Assembly (NCBI GenBank): GCA_945891385.1
Contig: CAMDDJ010000019.1
Location: 1 to 56,717 of the forward strand
Source: Candidatus Kuenenia stuttgartensis
GTDB lineage: Bacteria; Planctomycetota; Planctomycetia; Pirellulales; UBA1268
Direction: 5' to 3'
Length of the DNA stretch: 56,717 bases
The position numbers and the translations under genes are program-made. Positions within the stretch are counted from its first letter, which is position 1, and every line of letters starts with the position of its first letter. Below the pieces are notes generated by a model. The model was not told the origin of the DNA. It saw only the letters and a list, made by a program, of their open reading frames with translations, and ran no database searches. Positions 9,265 to 16,797 of this stretch are shown piece after piece.

Positions 9265-11745
9265 CTAGGCCACCGGCAGTCCGTTGAAGACGATGTTCGT
9301 CATCTCGGCCGTAGGCAGACCGGCGGCGTTGAAGCTGAAGCTCACCGAGCCTCCGGCCGCGATGGCCGCGGTCCAGGAGGCGTTTCGCAGCCGGTAGCGG
9401 GTGCCCGAGACGTTCACGAGTTCCGCACCCCAGAGATTGCCGGCGGCAAGCGTCACCGGAAGGTCGAATTCGAGCGTCCAGCCGTTGATCGGGGCGGCCG
9501 ACTCGTTGTGGATCGTGACCCTCCCGCTGATGTTGCCGGGCCAGCTATTGGTCACCTCGAAGGCCACCGCGACCGGAGCCGGTTCCGCGGGCGGCGGAGC
9601 CGGCGGCTCGACGGGAGGCTCGGGCGTCACCAGCTGCTCTTCGCGGTAGCTCGGCCGATTCCACAGCCCCGTGCTGCCGACGAGCGCGATGTCGGTGATC
9701 GAGACCCGCCCGTCGTAGTTGAAGTCACCGTCGGCCCAGGTGGCGTCGGTGGCTGCCGTGCCATACTTCCCGCCGCTCGTCACGGAGACCATGTCGGCGA
9801 TTCCGACCAGGCCGTCGAGGTTGGCATCGCCGGCCGCCGCCCAGGCCAGCGTCAGCACGCCACCAGCGAGACGTGAGCCAACGGCCCGCTCCGAACTGAT
9901 CGCGGCCGCCGCCGAGGTGATCCCGGTCGCGCCGTTCCAGCCGCCGCCGTTGCGGCCGGCGATCAAGAGCTGACGGATGACCGCCAGGTCGAGTCCGTCC
10001 GCCGCCACGGCGACCTGACCCTTGCCAAGTTCGAGCCGGCCGCCAGGATCGAGATCGAGCCGCGTGAGCATTACCTTGCCAAACCCGATGTCGAGCCGCA
10101 CCCGGGCCCCGGCCCGCACCTCGAGGCCGCCGGCACCGAGGGCGGCTGCGTTCTGGATCACGAGCTCGCCCTCCTCGACGATGGTGCCGCCGGTGAAGGT
10201 GCTTGCGGCCGTGAGCACGAGCGTGCCTGCGCCCCGCTTCACCAGCGGAGTCGCACCCGTGCGAACGGACGCATCGATCTGCGTCGCCCCTGCCGCCACG
10301 CGCACCATGCCCGCAGTCGTCGCCGCGACGAGTGGCGGGTTCTCGTCTTTGGTGATCACGTTCTCCGAGGTGTAGATCCGACGGATTTTCTCCGTGGTCT
10401 CAAGCGACGGGCCATAGCTGCCGTTCCAGGAGAAGAAATAGGCCCAGGTGACGCCCACCTGCTTCATGGCGTCGATGTCGGGCACGCCGCCAAACTCGGT
10501 GAGCGCCAGCGGCTTGCGGCCGTCGAACCGCTCGAGCAGCGGGCTCCAGCGGGCCGAGAGCGTGTCGGAGCGATCTCCCGGATAGGCATCGACGCCGATG
10601 ATGTCCACCACGTCGTCGCCCGGATACCAGGCCGGATTCTCGCTCGTCAGCACCCAGATGAGATTGTCGAGACCGTGGTGATTCGTGAGCCGGTCGTAGG
10701 TGAGCCGCCAGAGCTGCTTGAAGGCCTCCGGCCCCTTGGCACCCCACCAGAACCAGCCCCCTTCCGACTCGTGGAGCGGCCGCCAGAGCACGGGCACGTC
10801 GGCATCCGCGAACTTCTTCAATTGCGCAGCGATCGCATCGATATCTCGAATCAGCGCCTGGTAGTCACTGCCCGAGGGATTGGCGAGCGTGGCGGCAATG
10901 TCGAAGGTGGTGCCCTCTGTATAGAAGCCCCGCCACCAGGGATAGTCGCCCGAGTTCACCAGCCTCGTCGGCGCATTCCAGTGCCAGGCCATTGAGATCA
11001 GCTGCCCATCGTTCTTCGCCCGCGCAATGGTGTTTTCGGTCAGCGAACCTGGATTGGCACCGAAGGCGATGCGGCTGGGGGAGTAGTCCATGAAATCGCC
11101 CTCGACGAGGGCGGGCAGCTTGCCGCTGGCCGACTGGATCAAGGCCAAATCCTTGGTGTCGTTCTGGCCGGAGAGCGTCACGCTGCCATAGCCTTCGACC
11201 ACGCGGGCGAGCAGCGCCTTGGCCAGCGGCGTGGCCTGTGGGTTGACCGGAATGCCCGGAACCGGCTGGGGGAGCGTCGGCGTCTCAGGCGTGAGCGTGA
11301 CCGCGTCGATCTCGTACCAGTTCCAGCCGCCGCCGATCTGCATCGTGTTCGTCGCGCCGAGCGTCACCAGCCCGGCGTCGTAGCTGGAGAACCCCGATCG
11401 CTGGGGAAAGGTGCCGGAAAAGGCCACGCCATTGAGGCTGCCGGCAAAGCCCTTCTCCCCGAAGGGTGCGCGGAAGCGAATCTCCATCCGGTAGGGGCCC
11501 GGCTGAGCGGAGAAGCTGTTCCAGGCCACCCGGTCGCCGTCGGTGTCAAAGCCGGTGACGTAGCCAGAGCCGCTGTACCCGGCTACCGAACTCGACCGAT
11601 TCACGCCGGTCAGCACGCCGTTCTCAGCCTCGAGCGTGAAGGCCGCGAGCATCGCCCGCGGCTCGAGTGATTCGACGCCCCCGAGCCGGCGGTCGTTCCG
11701 CCGGACCCGCCGCTGCTCGCCAAACAACAGGGCCTGCCAACTCAT
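9265..11745 (-). CDS. Secreted modular GH26 beta-mannanase-like protein (CBM35-GH26-dockerin-CBM2)
   Basis: 826 residues. The N-terminus carries the planctomycete motif ESLEPRAMLAA (residues about 23-33), then: a CBM35-like domain (FTLEAENGVLTG, about 35-155); a GH26 catalytic domain with acid/base Glu326 in HESEGGWFWWG and nucleophile Glu417 in LALTEFGG; one beta-strand-repeat unit (KRGAGTLVLTAASTFTGG); paired dockerin-like loops (GDANLDGLVGIADM and GDFNYDGRVSITDI); a Pro-rich linker; and a C-terminal CBM2-like domain (NGWTLEFDLP...SFSFNAAG). GH26 enzymes mostly cleave beta-1,4-mannan, so an extracellular mannanase acting on plant or algal mannan is likely. ATG 11745 is chosen because GGGAG precedes it by eight bases; ATG 11763 is possible. 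A GTAAA-gtat-TTTAC palindrome near 11786-11799 lies in its upstream region. Confidence 0.88.
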   Translation of the reverse strand: MSWQALLFGEQRRVRRNDRRLGGVESLEPRAMLAAFTLEAENGVLTGVNRSSSVAGYSGSGYVTGFDTDGDRVAWNSFSAQPGPYRMEIRFRAPFGEKGFAGSLNGVAFSGTFPQRSGFSSYDAGLVTLGATNTMQIGGGWNWYEIDAVTLTPETPTLPQPVPGIPVNPQATPLAKALLARVVEGYGSVTLSGQNDTKDLALIQSASGKLPALVEGDFMDYSPSRIAFGANPGSLTENTIARAKNDGQLISMAWHWNAPTRLVNSGDYPWWRGFYTEGTTFDIAATLANPSGSDYQALIRDIDAIAAQLKKFADADVPVLWRPLHESEGGWFWWGAKGPEAFKQLWRLTYDRLTNHHGLDNLIWVLTSENPAWYPGDDVVDIIGVDAYPGDRSDTLSARWSPLLERFDGRKPLALTEFGGVPDIDAMKQVGVTWAYFFSWNGSYGPSLETTEKIRRIYTSENVITKDENPPLVAATTAGMVRVAAGATQIDASVRTGATPLVKRGAGTLVLTAASTFTGGTIVEEGELVIQNAAALGAGGLEVRAGARVRLDIGFGKVMLTRLDLDPGGRLELGKGQVAVAADGLDLAVIRQLLIAGRNGGGWNGATGITSAAAAISSERAVGSRLAGGVLTLAWAAAGDANLDGLVGIADMVSVTSGGKYGTAATDATWADGDFNYDGRVSITDIALVGSTGLWNRPSYREEQLVTPEPPVEPPAPPPAEPAPVAVAFEVTNSWPGNISGRVTIHNESAAPINGWTLEFDLPVTLAAGNLWGAELVNVSGTRYRLRNASWTAAIAAGGSVSFSFNAAGLPTAEMTNIVFNGLPVA

Positions 11746-11923
11746 CTGCGTCGCTCCCGACATCGCCCCGCCGACAGAACATTCAGTAAAGTATTTTACC
11801 TCAGAAACGCCTGCGGGCAAGCAACCGGTCGGCCGCTCGTGTCTGTGATACGCACCCGCACCGGCGACGGTTCTTCGTACAGCCGCGCAGCCGTTGCCCC
11901 CGGACCATTCCTCGCGGGCATCG

Positions 11924-13243
11924 TCAGGAATCGGGCAACGGAATTGCGATCTCGGCACTGAACATGCCGCCGGGGTCGCCCCGCTCAGACAGCGTCTTGG
12001 CCAGAGTGCCGATCGTCCGCAGCGGCACATCGCGAAACACCTCCTTGTCACCCTGGATGACCACAACCTGGGCATTCAGATCGAGCATCGCATCGTCGAG
12101 GCGGATCGCCAGGCTTCCCTGGGGCGAGTCCTCCGCGATCGTGATTCGCTGGCCTGAGCGGGACACGTCGAGCCTCGCCCTGGGGCGTGGCTCGCTCACG
12201 GCCAGCCAATACATCCGCTTGTGTGGAACGTCGTCCTGCAGCCAGACCACCCGATCGGGCCGCAGGTCTCTCGTGTGGCTTGCCAGCCACGAAATGGCTG
12301 CCGCGTCTTCCCGGTCCATCCAGTGGCCCTTCCCGGGCACGAGCCGAATGTCGTGCCGATAGCCGCCCGGATCACCAGCCGCCAGCGCCGCGAGTGAATC
12401 ACCCCACTTTTTGGCGATGGCGTTTCGCTCGTAGCCCGAGTCATCCGCTCCCACCCAAATGGCGAACGGGAGATTCCGCAGCCCGTCAGGCCGTGTCTCG
12501 TTGGGGTGTCCCGCCATCATCGCCGCTGCGGCGAAGCGGTCCGCCATCCGCGGCGCCACCTGATAGACACCGTCACCGCCCGCCGAGTAGCCCAGGAGAA
12601 ACACCCGATCGGGATCGACCTCCTCCAAGACGACCAGCATGCGGATCACCCGGTCGAAAAACTCGTCCACGTGGCCCTGATGCCAGAGGTCCCAGGTGTC
12701 ACCCGGTGCGCGGGGAACAAAGTATACGCCTTCTTCCGGGGCGTACAGCCGCTTCTGGTTTTCCCACTGCGCCGTGTTCACCGTGGGCGGAGCCCCGCCA
12801 CCACCGTGCAGCGAGATGAACAGACTTCGGCCAGCGGGCGGCTTGTGTCCACGAACTGCATACCAATATCGCATCGTGCGGCCATGGATTCTGATCAACC
12901 CCTCCTGAATCCGCGGCGATTCCGGCTGCCCAACCACCCCGCCCAAATGCTCGAGCATCTCGTGCCGCTGAGCCGTTGCGAGCAGGCTGGTTGCCTCCGT
13001 GGCGTCGTCCCGAGTCAATGGGACGGCTGCAAACCCTCGAGCAGCGATGCCATCCAGACCCCGGTTACGGAGACGATACCGTAGATCCTCGACAGCCCGG
13101 CGGGAAGCGTCGCCCTGGGCTGCAGCCGGCGGGTGGTCGGCGGCCCGAATGGGCTGGGCCAAACTGAGCGGAATAAATCCAGTGGTCATCGCCAGGCCGG
13201 CACCGACCATGAGCACGATTCCAGCCGATCGCCGCGCATCCAT
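11924..13243 (-). CDS. Secreted polyhydroxybutyrate-depolymerase/feruloyl-esterase-like hydrolase
   Basis: 439 residues. The ATG at 13243 has a strong SD (GGGAGGA, five bases away) and is followed by a signal peptide (MDARRSAGIVLMVGAGLAMTTG...). The catalytic domain has the oxyanion strand FISLHGGGGAPP, nucleophile Ser220 in LLGYSAGGDGVY, and late motifs IWVGADDSG (Asp) and LVPGKGHWMD (His). This is the pattern of the PHB depolymerase / LpqC-like esterase family. A C-terminal beta-rich segment of about 90 residues, starting near VWLQDDVPHKRMYWLAV, may be an accessory domain. It starts 22 bases after the MerR/TPR gene on the same strand, so the two are probably co-transcribed. The substrate is unknown; a polyester or acylated polysaccharide is possible. 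Confidence 0.75.
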   Translation of the reverse strand: MDARRSAGIVLMVGAGLAMTTGFIPLSLAQPIRAADHPPAAAQGDASRRAVEDLRYRLRNRGLDGIAARGFAAVPLTRDDATEATSLLATAQRHEMLEHLGGVVGQPESPRIQEGLIRIHGRTMRYWYAVRGHKPPAGRSLFISLHGGGGAPPTVNTAQWENQKRLYAPEEGVYFVPRAPGDTWDLWHQGHVDEFFDRVIRMLVVLEEVDPDRVFLLGYSAGGDGVYQVAPRMADRFAAAAMMAGHPNETRPDGLRNLPFAIWVGADDSGYERNAIAKKWGDSLAALAAGDPGGYRHDIRLVPGKGHWMDREDAAAISWLASHTRDLRPDRVVWLQDDVPHKRMYWLAVSEPRPRARLDVSRSGQRITIAEDSPQGSLAIRLDDAMLDLNAQVVVIQGDKEVFRDVPLRTIGTLAKTLSERGDPGGMFSAEIAIPLPDS

Positions 13244-13265
13244 GGAATCCTCCCAGCGGCCGCCC

Positions 13266-14345
13266 TCAGGCGTCGTCGAGTCGATGGCGGGCCACGTCGA
13301 CCCAGGGACTCTGCGGTGCAAGCTCGATGAATCGCCGGAGATGCCGCCGCGCCTCGGACTCGCGGCCCAGGTCCCGCAGCACCCCGGCCACGTGCCAGTG
13401 GGCGTCGGCGTAGTCGGGCTCCTGCCGGAGAACGCCTTCGAGTGCCGCCAGAGCGAGTTCCGGCTCGCCGAGCTCGGCGAGCACGCAGCCCAAACTCGCC
13501 CGGGCTCGGAGATGCTCGGAATCGAACTCGATGGCGGCGTAGTACCGTTCCCGAGCCGCCGTCAGATCACCGCTCCGATAGAGGAGTTCCGCCAGCATGA
13601 CGTTCACCTCGGCCGATGGCCCCTGCGCCTGGAGCACCGCCCGGAGCGCCTCGGCAGCCTCGACATAGTCACCGGCTGCTTCGAGGTCGTCGGCCAGGTC
13701 GAGAATCTCGGCCACGATGTCCCCGCCTGGCAGCGGGCCGTCCGACTCAGCGGCGGGTGAATCCGCCGCAGCTCGGCCGTCGTGCGGCCCTCGATGCCAT
13801 TCACGAAACGCGAGAATGGCCGCGGCGTCGTCCGCCTCCGCCGGGGCCGGGCCGGTCTCGGCCACATCAGCATAAAAGCCGAGGTGAAGCTGGCCGCCCG
13901 CCCCCATCAGCCTGCCGTCACGGACGATCGACAGCCGGCGGCCATCCACCACCATGCGCTCGGCCACCACTGGCTGATCCCGCCCGTCGTTCAAACCCGC
14001 TAGCTGAGCGTCGATCTCCCGAAGGGACAGGCCGGCCCCGAGAAGCGAGGCAAGTCGCCGACCTGAGACGAGTTGCCCATAGTCAAGCCATTCGAGCGAG
14101 CCGGATCGCTCTGCCACATGGAGCAAGCCCGTTCGGATCCAGTGCCGCACGGCGGCGGGCGGCACCGCGAGCAATTCGGCCATCATCGCTGGCGACGAAA
14201 GCCGACGCACACCAGGACAGCTCTCGACGTGCTCGGCGTCGGCTCCATCGATGCCAGTTGACGCCGTGGAGCTCTCGCTGGGCTTTCGCCTGCCACGACC
14301 TCCGCGGCGGGAATCGCCCCGGTCTTCCGTGACGTTCTGTGGCAT
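13266..14345 (-). CDS. MerR-like HTH protein with C-terminal TPR repeats
   Basis: About 359 residues. The N-terminal third has a MerR-type winged-helix signature: LLAVPPAAVRHWIRTGLLH, then a LASLLGAGLSLREIDAQLAG helix. The C-terminal third is built of TPR units (DYVEAAEALRAVLQAQGPS, DLTAARERYYAAIEFDSEH, EPELALAALEGVLRQEPDY, RESEARRHLRRFIELAPQS). This MerR-plus-TPR layout is seen in planctomycete and proteobacterial regulators, and DNA binding is inferred from the fold only. ATG 14345 has GAGGA upstream; GTG 14354 is an in-frame alternative. The esterase gene follows at 22 bases. The effector and targets are unknown. Confidence 0.65.
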   Translation of the reverse strand: MPQNVTEDRGDSRRGGRGRRKPSESSTASTGIDGADAEHVESCPGVRRLSSPAMMAELLAVPPAAVRHWIRTGLLHVAERSGSLEWLDYGQLVSGRRLASLLGAGLSLREIDAQLAGLNDGRDQPVVAERMVVDGRRLSIVRDGRLMGAGGQLHLGFYADVAETGPAPAEADDAAAILAFREWHRGPHDGRAAADSPAAESDGPLPGGDIVAEILDLADDLEAAGDYVEAAEALRAVLQAQGPSAEVNVMLAELLYRSGDLTAARERYYAAIEFDSEHLRARASLGCVLAELGEPELALAALEGVLRQEPDYADAHWHVAGVLRDLGRESEARRHLRRFIELAPQSPWVDVARHRLDDA

Positions 14346-14486
14346 GACCCGCACATCCTCAGCGAGCGGCCCTGACGAGGAGCCGTCTGGGGAATGTATC
14401 GGCCTGGTTCACCATCGCCAACCACTGCGTCGCTTCCGCGAAGAAACCGCTGGTGATCGAGGCGACCTTTCCTTTGGATCGTGTCG

Positions 14487-16130
14487 TCAGGTCGTGTGCC
14501 CGCCCGAGAGCGACCGCAACAGCGGGCGGCCGCTGGTGCTCGCCGCCGGCACATCCCGCTGGTCGTGGACCGGGGGAGCCGGATCGACCGCCGGCCCAAC
14601 GGGCGCCACGGTCGGCTCCTGAGAAGCGGCCGGAGAAGGAATCGCCTCGGCAGGGACCGCCTCGGCTGAACCGGCGGGACGATCAGCCCGCACGGCACTC
14701 GCCCCCTGCTGCGGATCGACATGCGGCAGGTTCGACGCACCCCAGCCCTCGGCAGCGGGAGCCGGGGCTTCAGCCGGTCGGTCGCTGTAGGTCTTGACCG
14801 GCCCGCTCGGGGACGCGGCGGCGTGCTGGTCGAGGGAGGGAGCCTGGGCCGCCATGCCGGCCGGCCGCGAGGCCGCAGCGGGCAGGGCAGGGCCGGCCGC
14901 CGGTGCCGCCGGAATCGGGTTGCCGCAGGGATCGAGCGGAACCTTCGTGACCACGACCCGCGGCGTCCGCTGGGTGTAGGTGTAAGGAACCTGTTTCTGC
15001 ACGACTCTGGGCACCTGCACCGTTCGCTCTTCGGTGACGTACTTCATCACCTGAACCTGGACCGGTTCGACCCGCTCTTCGGCCACGAACTTGCAGACCT
15101 GGACGGGAACCTGCCGAACCTGCTCCTCGGGCACCATCCGGCAGACCTGCACGGGAACCTTGTTGTCGACCCGCTCGACCACCTTGCGGACGGTCTGAAC
15201 TGGCACCTGCCGAACGGCGGTCTCGGCCACCATTTTCATGGTCTGGACCGGCACCTGCTGAACGACCTGCTCGTCCACATACCGCACGGTCTGCACCGGC
15301 ACCTTTTGGGTGACGACGCGATTCACGAGAGTCGTCTCCGGCACCTGCACCGGCGTGTAGGTGGGCTGATAGACGCGATTGACCTGGTTGACCACCGCGC
15401 CCGGAGTCATCGTCCAGGCATACCCGCCCCGTTGCCACACTGCGAGCCCAGTGTAAGGATCGACCGCCCAGGTGGCCGGCACCCAACCGAGCGATGTCGT
15501 CCCAGGCGTGACCACCGGGGTGACCGTGTCGACGGCCTGCGATCCGACCGAATAGGCCGTGCGCATCTGCGTGACCGGTTCGGCCACGGTGTAGCTCTGC
15601 TCGCGTTCGCTCGTCTCATAGACCGGTCGGCGGACCGTCTGCACCTGCTGCTGCATCACCGTTTCGTAGACCGGCTTCATCACCGTGAACTGCTCTTCCC
15701 GCGTGCTCGTCTCGACCACGTCACGGGCGACGTCGTAGCTGCGGTCCTCGACGACTGTCTCATAGACCGGCTTCATGACGGTGAATCGCTCCTCCTTGGT
15801 CTGCGTCTCCCAGACCGGCTTTTGCACCGTGTACCGCCGCTCCTGCGTCTGGGTCTCCCAGACGGGTTTTTGCACGGTGTAGGTCTTGGTGTCGTAGACG
15901 GTTTCGAATTCAACGCGGTAGGCCGTCACCTGCTGCTCGTCGTAGACCGTCTGATAGTCGAGTCGATAGGTCTGCGTGGCAACGGGAGCCGGCGCGGGAG
16001 CCGCGACGACCGGGGCAGACCCGCAGCACTGGGCCCGACCGGCAGTCGGCGAGAACAGCGTCGCTCCAGCGACGGCGAGCCTCAACGCTCGGCAGGCGAG
16101 GGAACTGCGGGGAGAAGTCGTGATGAGCAT
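14487..16130 (-). CDS. YTV-repeat cell-surface protein
   Basis: 547 residues with a signal peptide (MLITTSPRSSLACRALRLAVAG...). The start at ATG 16130 is supported by AGGAG nine bases upstream. Two repeat blocks are clear. Residues about 54-190 carry tandem units of the form YTVQKPVWETQTQERR, FTVMKPVYETVVEDRS and TVRRPVYETSEREQ. Residues about 275-400 carry units such as VPVQTVRKVVERVDNK, VPVQVCRMVPEEQVRQ and VPVQVCKFVAEERVEP. Between them is a segment ending GGYAWTMTPG. The YTV domain is known as a planctomycete-specific structural element linked to the proteinaceous cell envelope. The C-terminus is a Pro/Ala-rich low-complexity tail. Two Cys lie in the VQVC units and two in QCCG after the signal, so disulfide cross-linking is conceivable. 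Confidence 0.85.
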   Translation of the reverse strand: MLITTSPRSSLACRALRLAVAGATLFSPTAGRAQCCGSAPVVAAPAPAPVATQTYRLDYQTVYDEQQVTAYRVEFETVYDTKTYTVQKPVWETQTQERRYTVQKPVWETQTKEERFTVMKPVYETVVEDRSYDVARDVVETSTREEQFTVMKPVYETVMQQQVQTVRRPVYETSEREQSYTVAEPVTQMRTAYSVGSQAVDTVTPVVTPGTTSLGWVPATWAVDPYTGLAVWQRGGYAWTMTPGAVVNQVNRVYQPTYTPVQVPETTLVNRVVTQKVPVQTVRYVDEQVVQQVPVQTMKMVAETAVRQVPVQTVRKVVERVDNKVPVQVCRMVPEEQVRQVPVQVCKFVAEERVEPVQVQVMKYVTEERTVQVPRVVQKQVPYTYTQRTPRVVVTKVPLDPCGNPIPAAPAAGPALPAAASRPAGMAAQAPSLDQHAAASPSGPVKTYSDRPAEAPAPAAEGWGASNLPHVDPQQGASAVRADRPAGSAEAVPAEAIPSPAASQEPTVAPVGPAVDPAPPVHDQRDVPAASTSGRPLLRSLSGGHTT

Positions 16131-16208
16131 CGGTGCACTCCTGAGAGAGAACCCTTGGAGGGTAATCCGGTGTACGCAGCCCGCAAGCCGCTGGTTGAGG
16201 AAAAATCT

Positions 16209-16230
16209 GCTTTTTTCCCGGAAAAAAAGC
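16209..16230. terminator. A/T hairpin between DUF1854 gene and YTV gene
   Basis: GCTTTTTTCC followed by CGGAAAAAAAGC makes a near-perfect 22-base palindrome with runs of T and A in the arms. It lies after the stop of the DUF1854 gene (16285) and before the YTV start (16130), both on the minus strand. It may stop transcription of the exporter operon or act as a control element for the YTV gene. The stem is A/T rich, so a classical strong terminator is doubtful. Confidence 0.4.
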
Positions 16231-16284
16231 CCCCTTCTCGTCACCAACGATCCAACCGGCCCATTTTCACTCGTTGGGTCGGGT

Positions 16285-16797
16285 TCAGGTCAACCGCTCG
16301 AGGATCCGCCGGCTGCGGTCATCGAGGTTCGACTCTGGAACGAGCCTGTAGCGGATTCCGTCGGTGTCGGTCACGAACGTGCCCTCGGGACGGCGGGCCA
16401 CGTCGTCGGGATGAGCCACGCCGAACCGATGCGGACCGCGATCGGTGATCACGCTCCACTCCGCGGGCCGAGCCTCTGAAATCGCTTCGATCCGTTCGAT
16501 CACCGGCATGAACTCACGCCGGGCAAGCTCGGCGTCGAGAAACCGCCTCAGGTCGGGCTCCGCCGTGGCCAGCGACGCGACCCACGCCAATTCGGTCCCC
16601 TTGTGCGACACAACGGCAAGGCCGGCTTCCGGTGCCGAGAGTGGAAAAGCCCGCCGGATGTCTGCATCTGCGTGACGAACTCCATCGGCCGCGATGAAGT
16701 CGAGGCCACCGTCCGGCCGACGCTCGAGCCTCCAGCCTGCCGCGCACATCACGGCGGGGCCATCGCCGGCCGCCGTCCTGGAATCCCCGTCCGTCAT
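16285..16797 (-). CDS. DUF1854 family protein
   Basis: 170 residues, with no signal peptide or membrane segment. The sequence (VMCAAGWRLERRPDGGLDF, FPLSAPEAGLAVVSHKGTELAWV, VITDRGPHRFGVAHPDD, VTDTDGIRYRLVP) matches the DUF1854 pattern as I know it. This is a small soluble family found beside a dedicated ABC exporter and, in some proteobacteria, beside cyanophycin synthetase genes. Its ATG overlaps the exporter stop by four bases (ATGA at 16794-16797), so the two are translationally coupled and probably work together. No enzymatic role is established. Here the divergent neighbours are ATP-grasp ligases rather than a cyanophycin synthetase. Confidence 0.75.
   Translation of the reverse strand: MTDGDSRTAAGDGPAVMCAAGWRLERRPDGGLDFIAADGVRHADADIRRAFPLSAPEAGLAVVSHKGTELAWVASLATAEPDLRRFLDAELARREFMPVIERIEAISEARPAEWSVITDRGPHRFGVAHPDDVARRPEGTFVTDTDGIRYRLVPESNLDDRSRRILERLT

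Noticed and set aside
9072..9287. A 71-codon ORF through E1 copy A (and similar ones through copies C and D)
   Set aside because: The predicted peptides look alike (LPVPIERRRKPS, KRGFLRVS) only because the DNA is repeated; a one-base indel between copies A and D shifts the frame, so coding constraint is not supported.
14721..16448. A 575-codon plus-strand open frame over the YTV gene
   Set aside because: It is the antisense of the repeat blocks; the minus-strand protein has a signal peptide, SD and YTV repeats.
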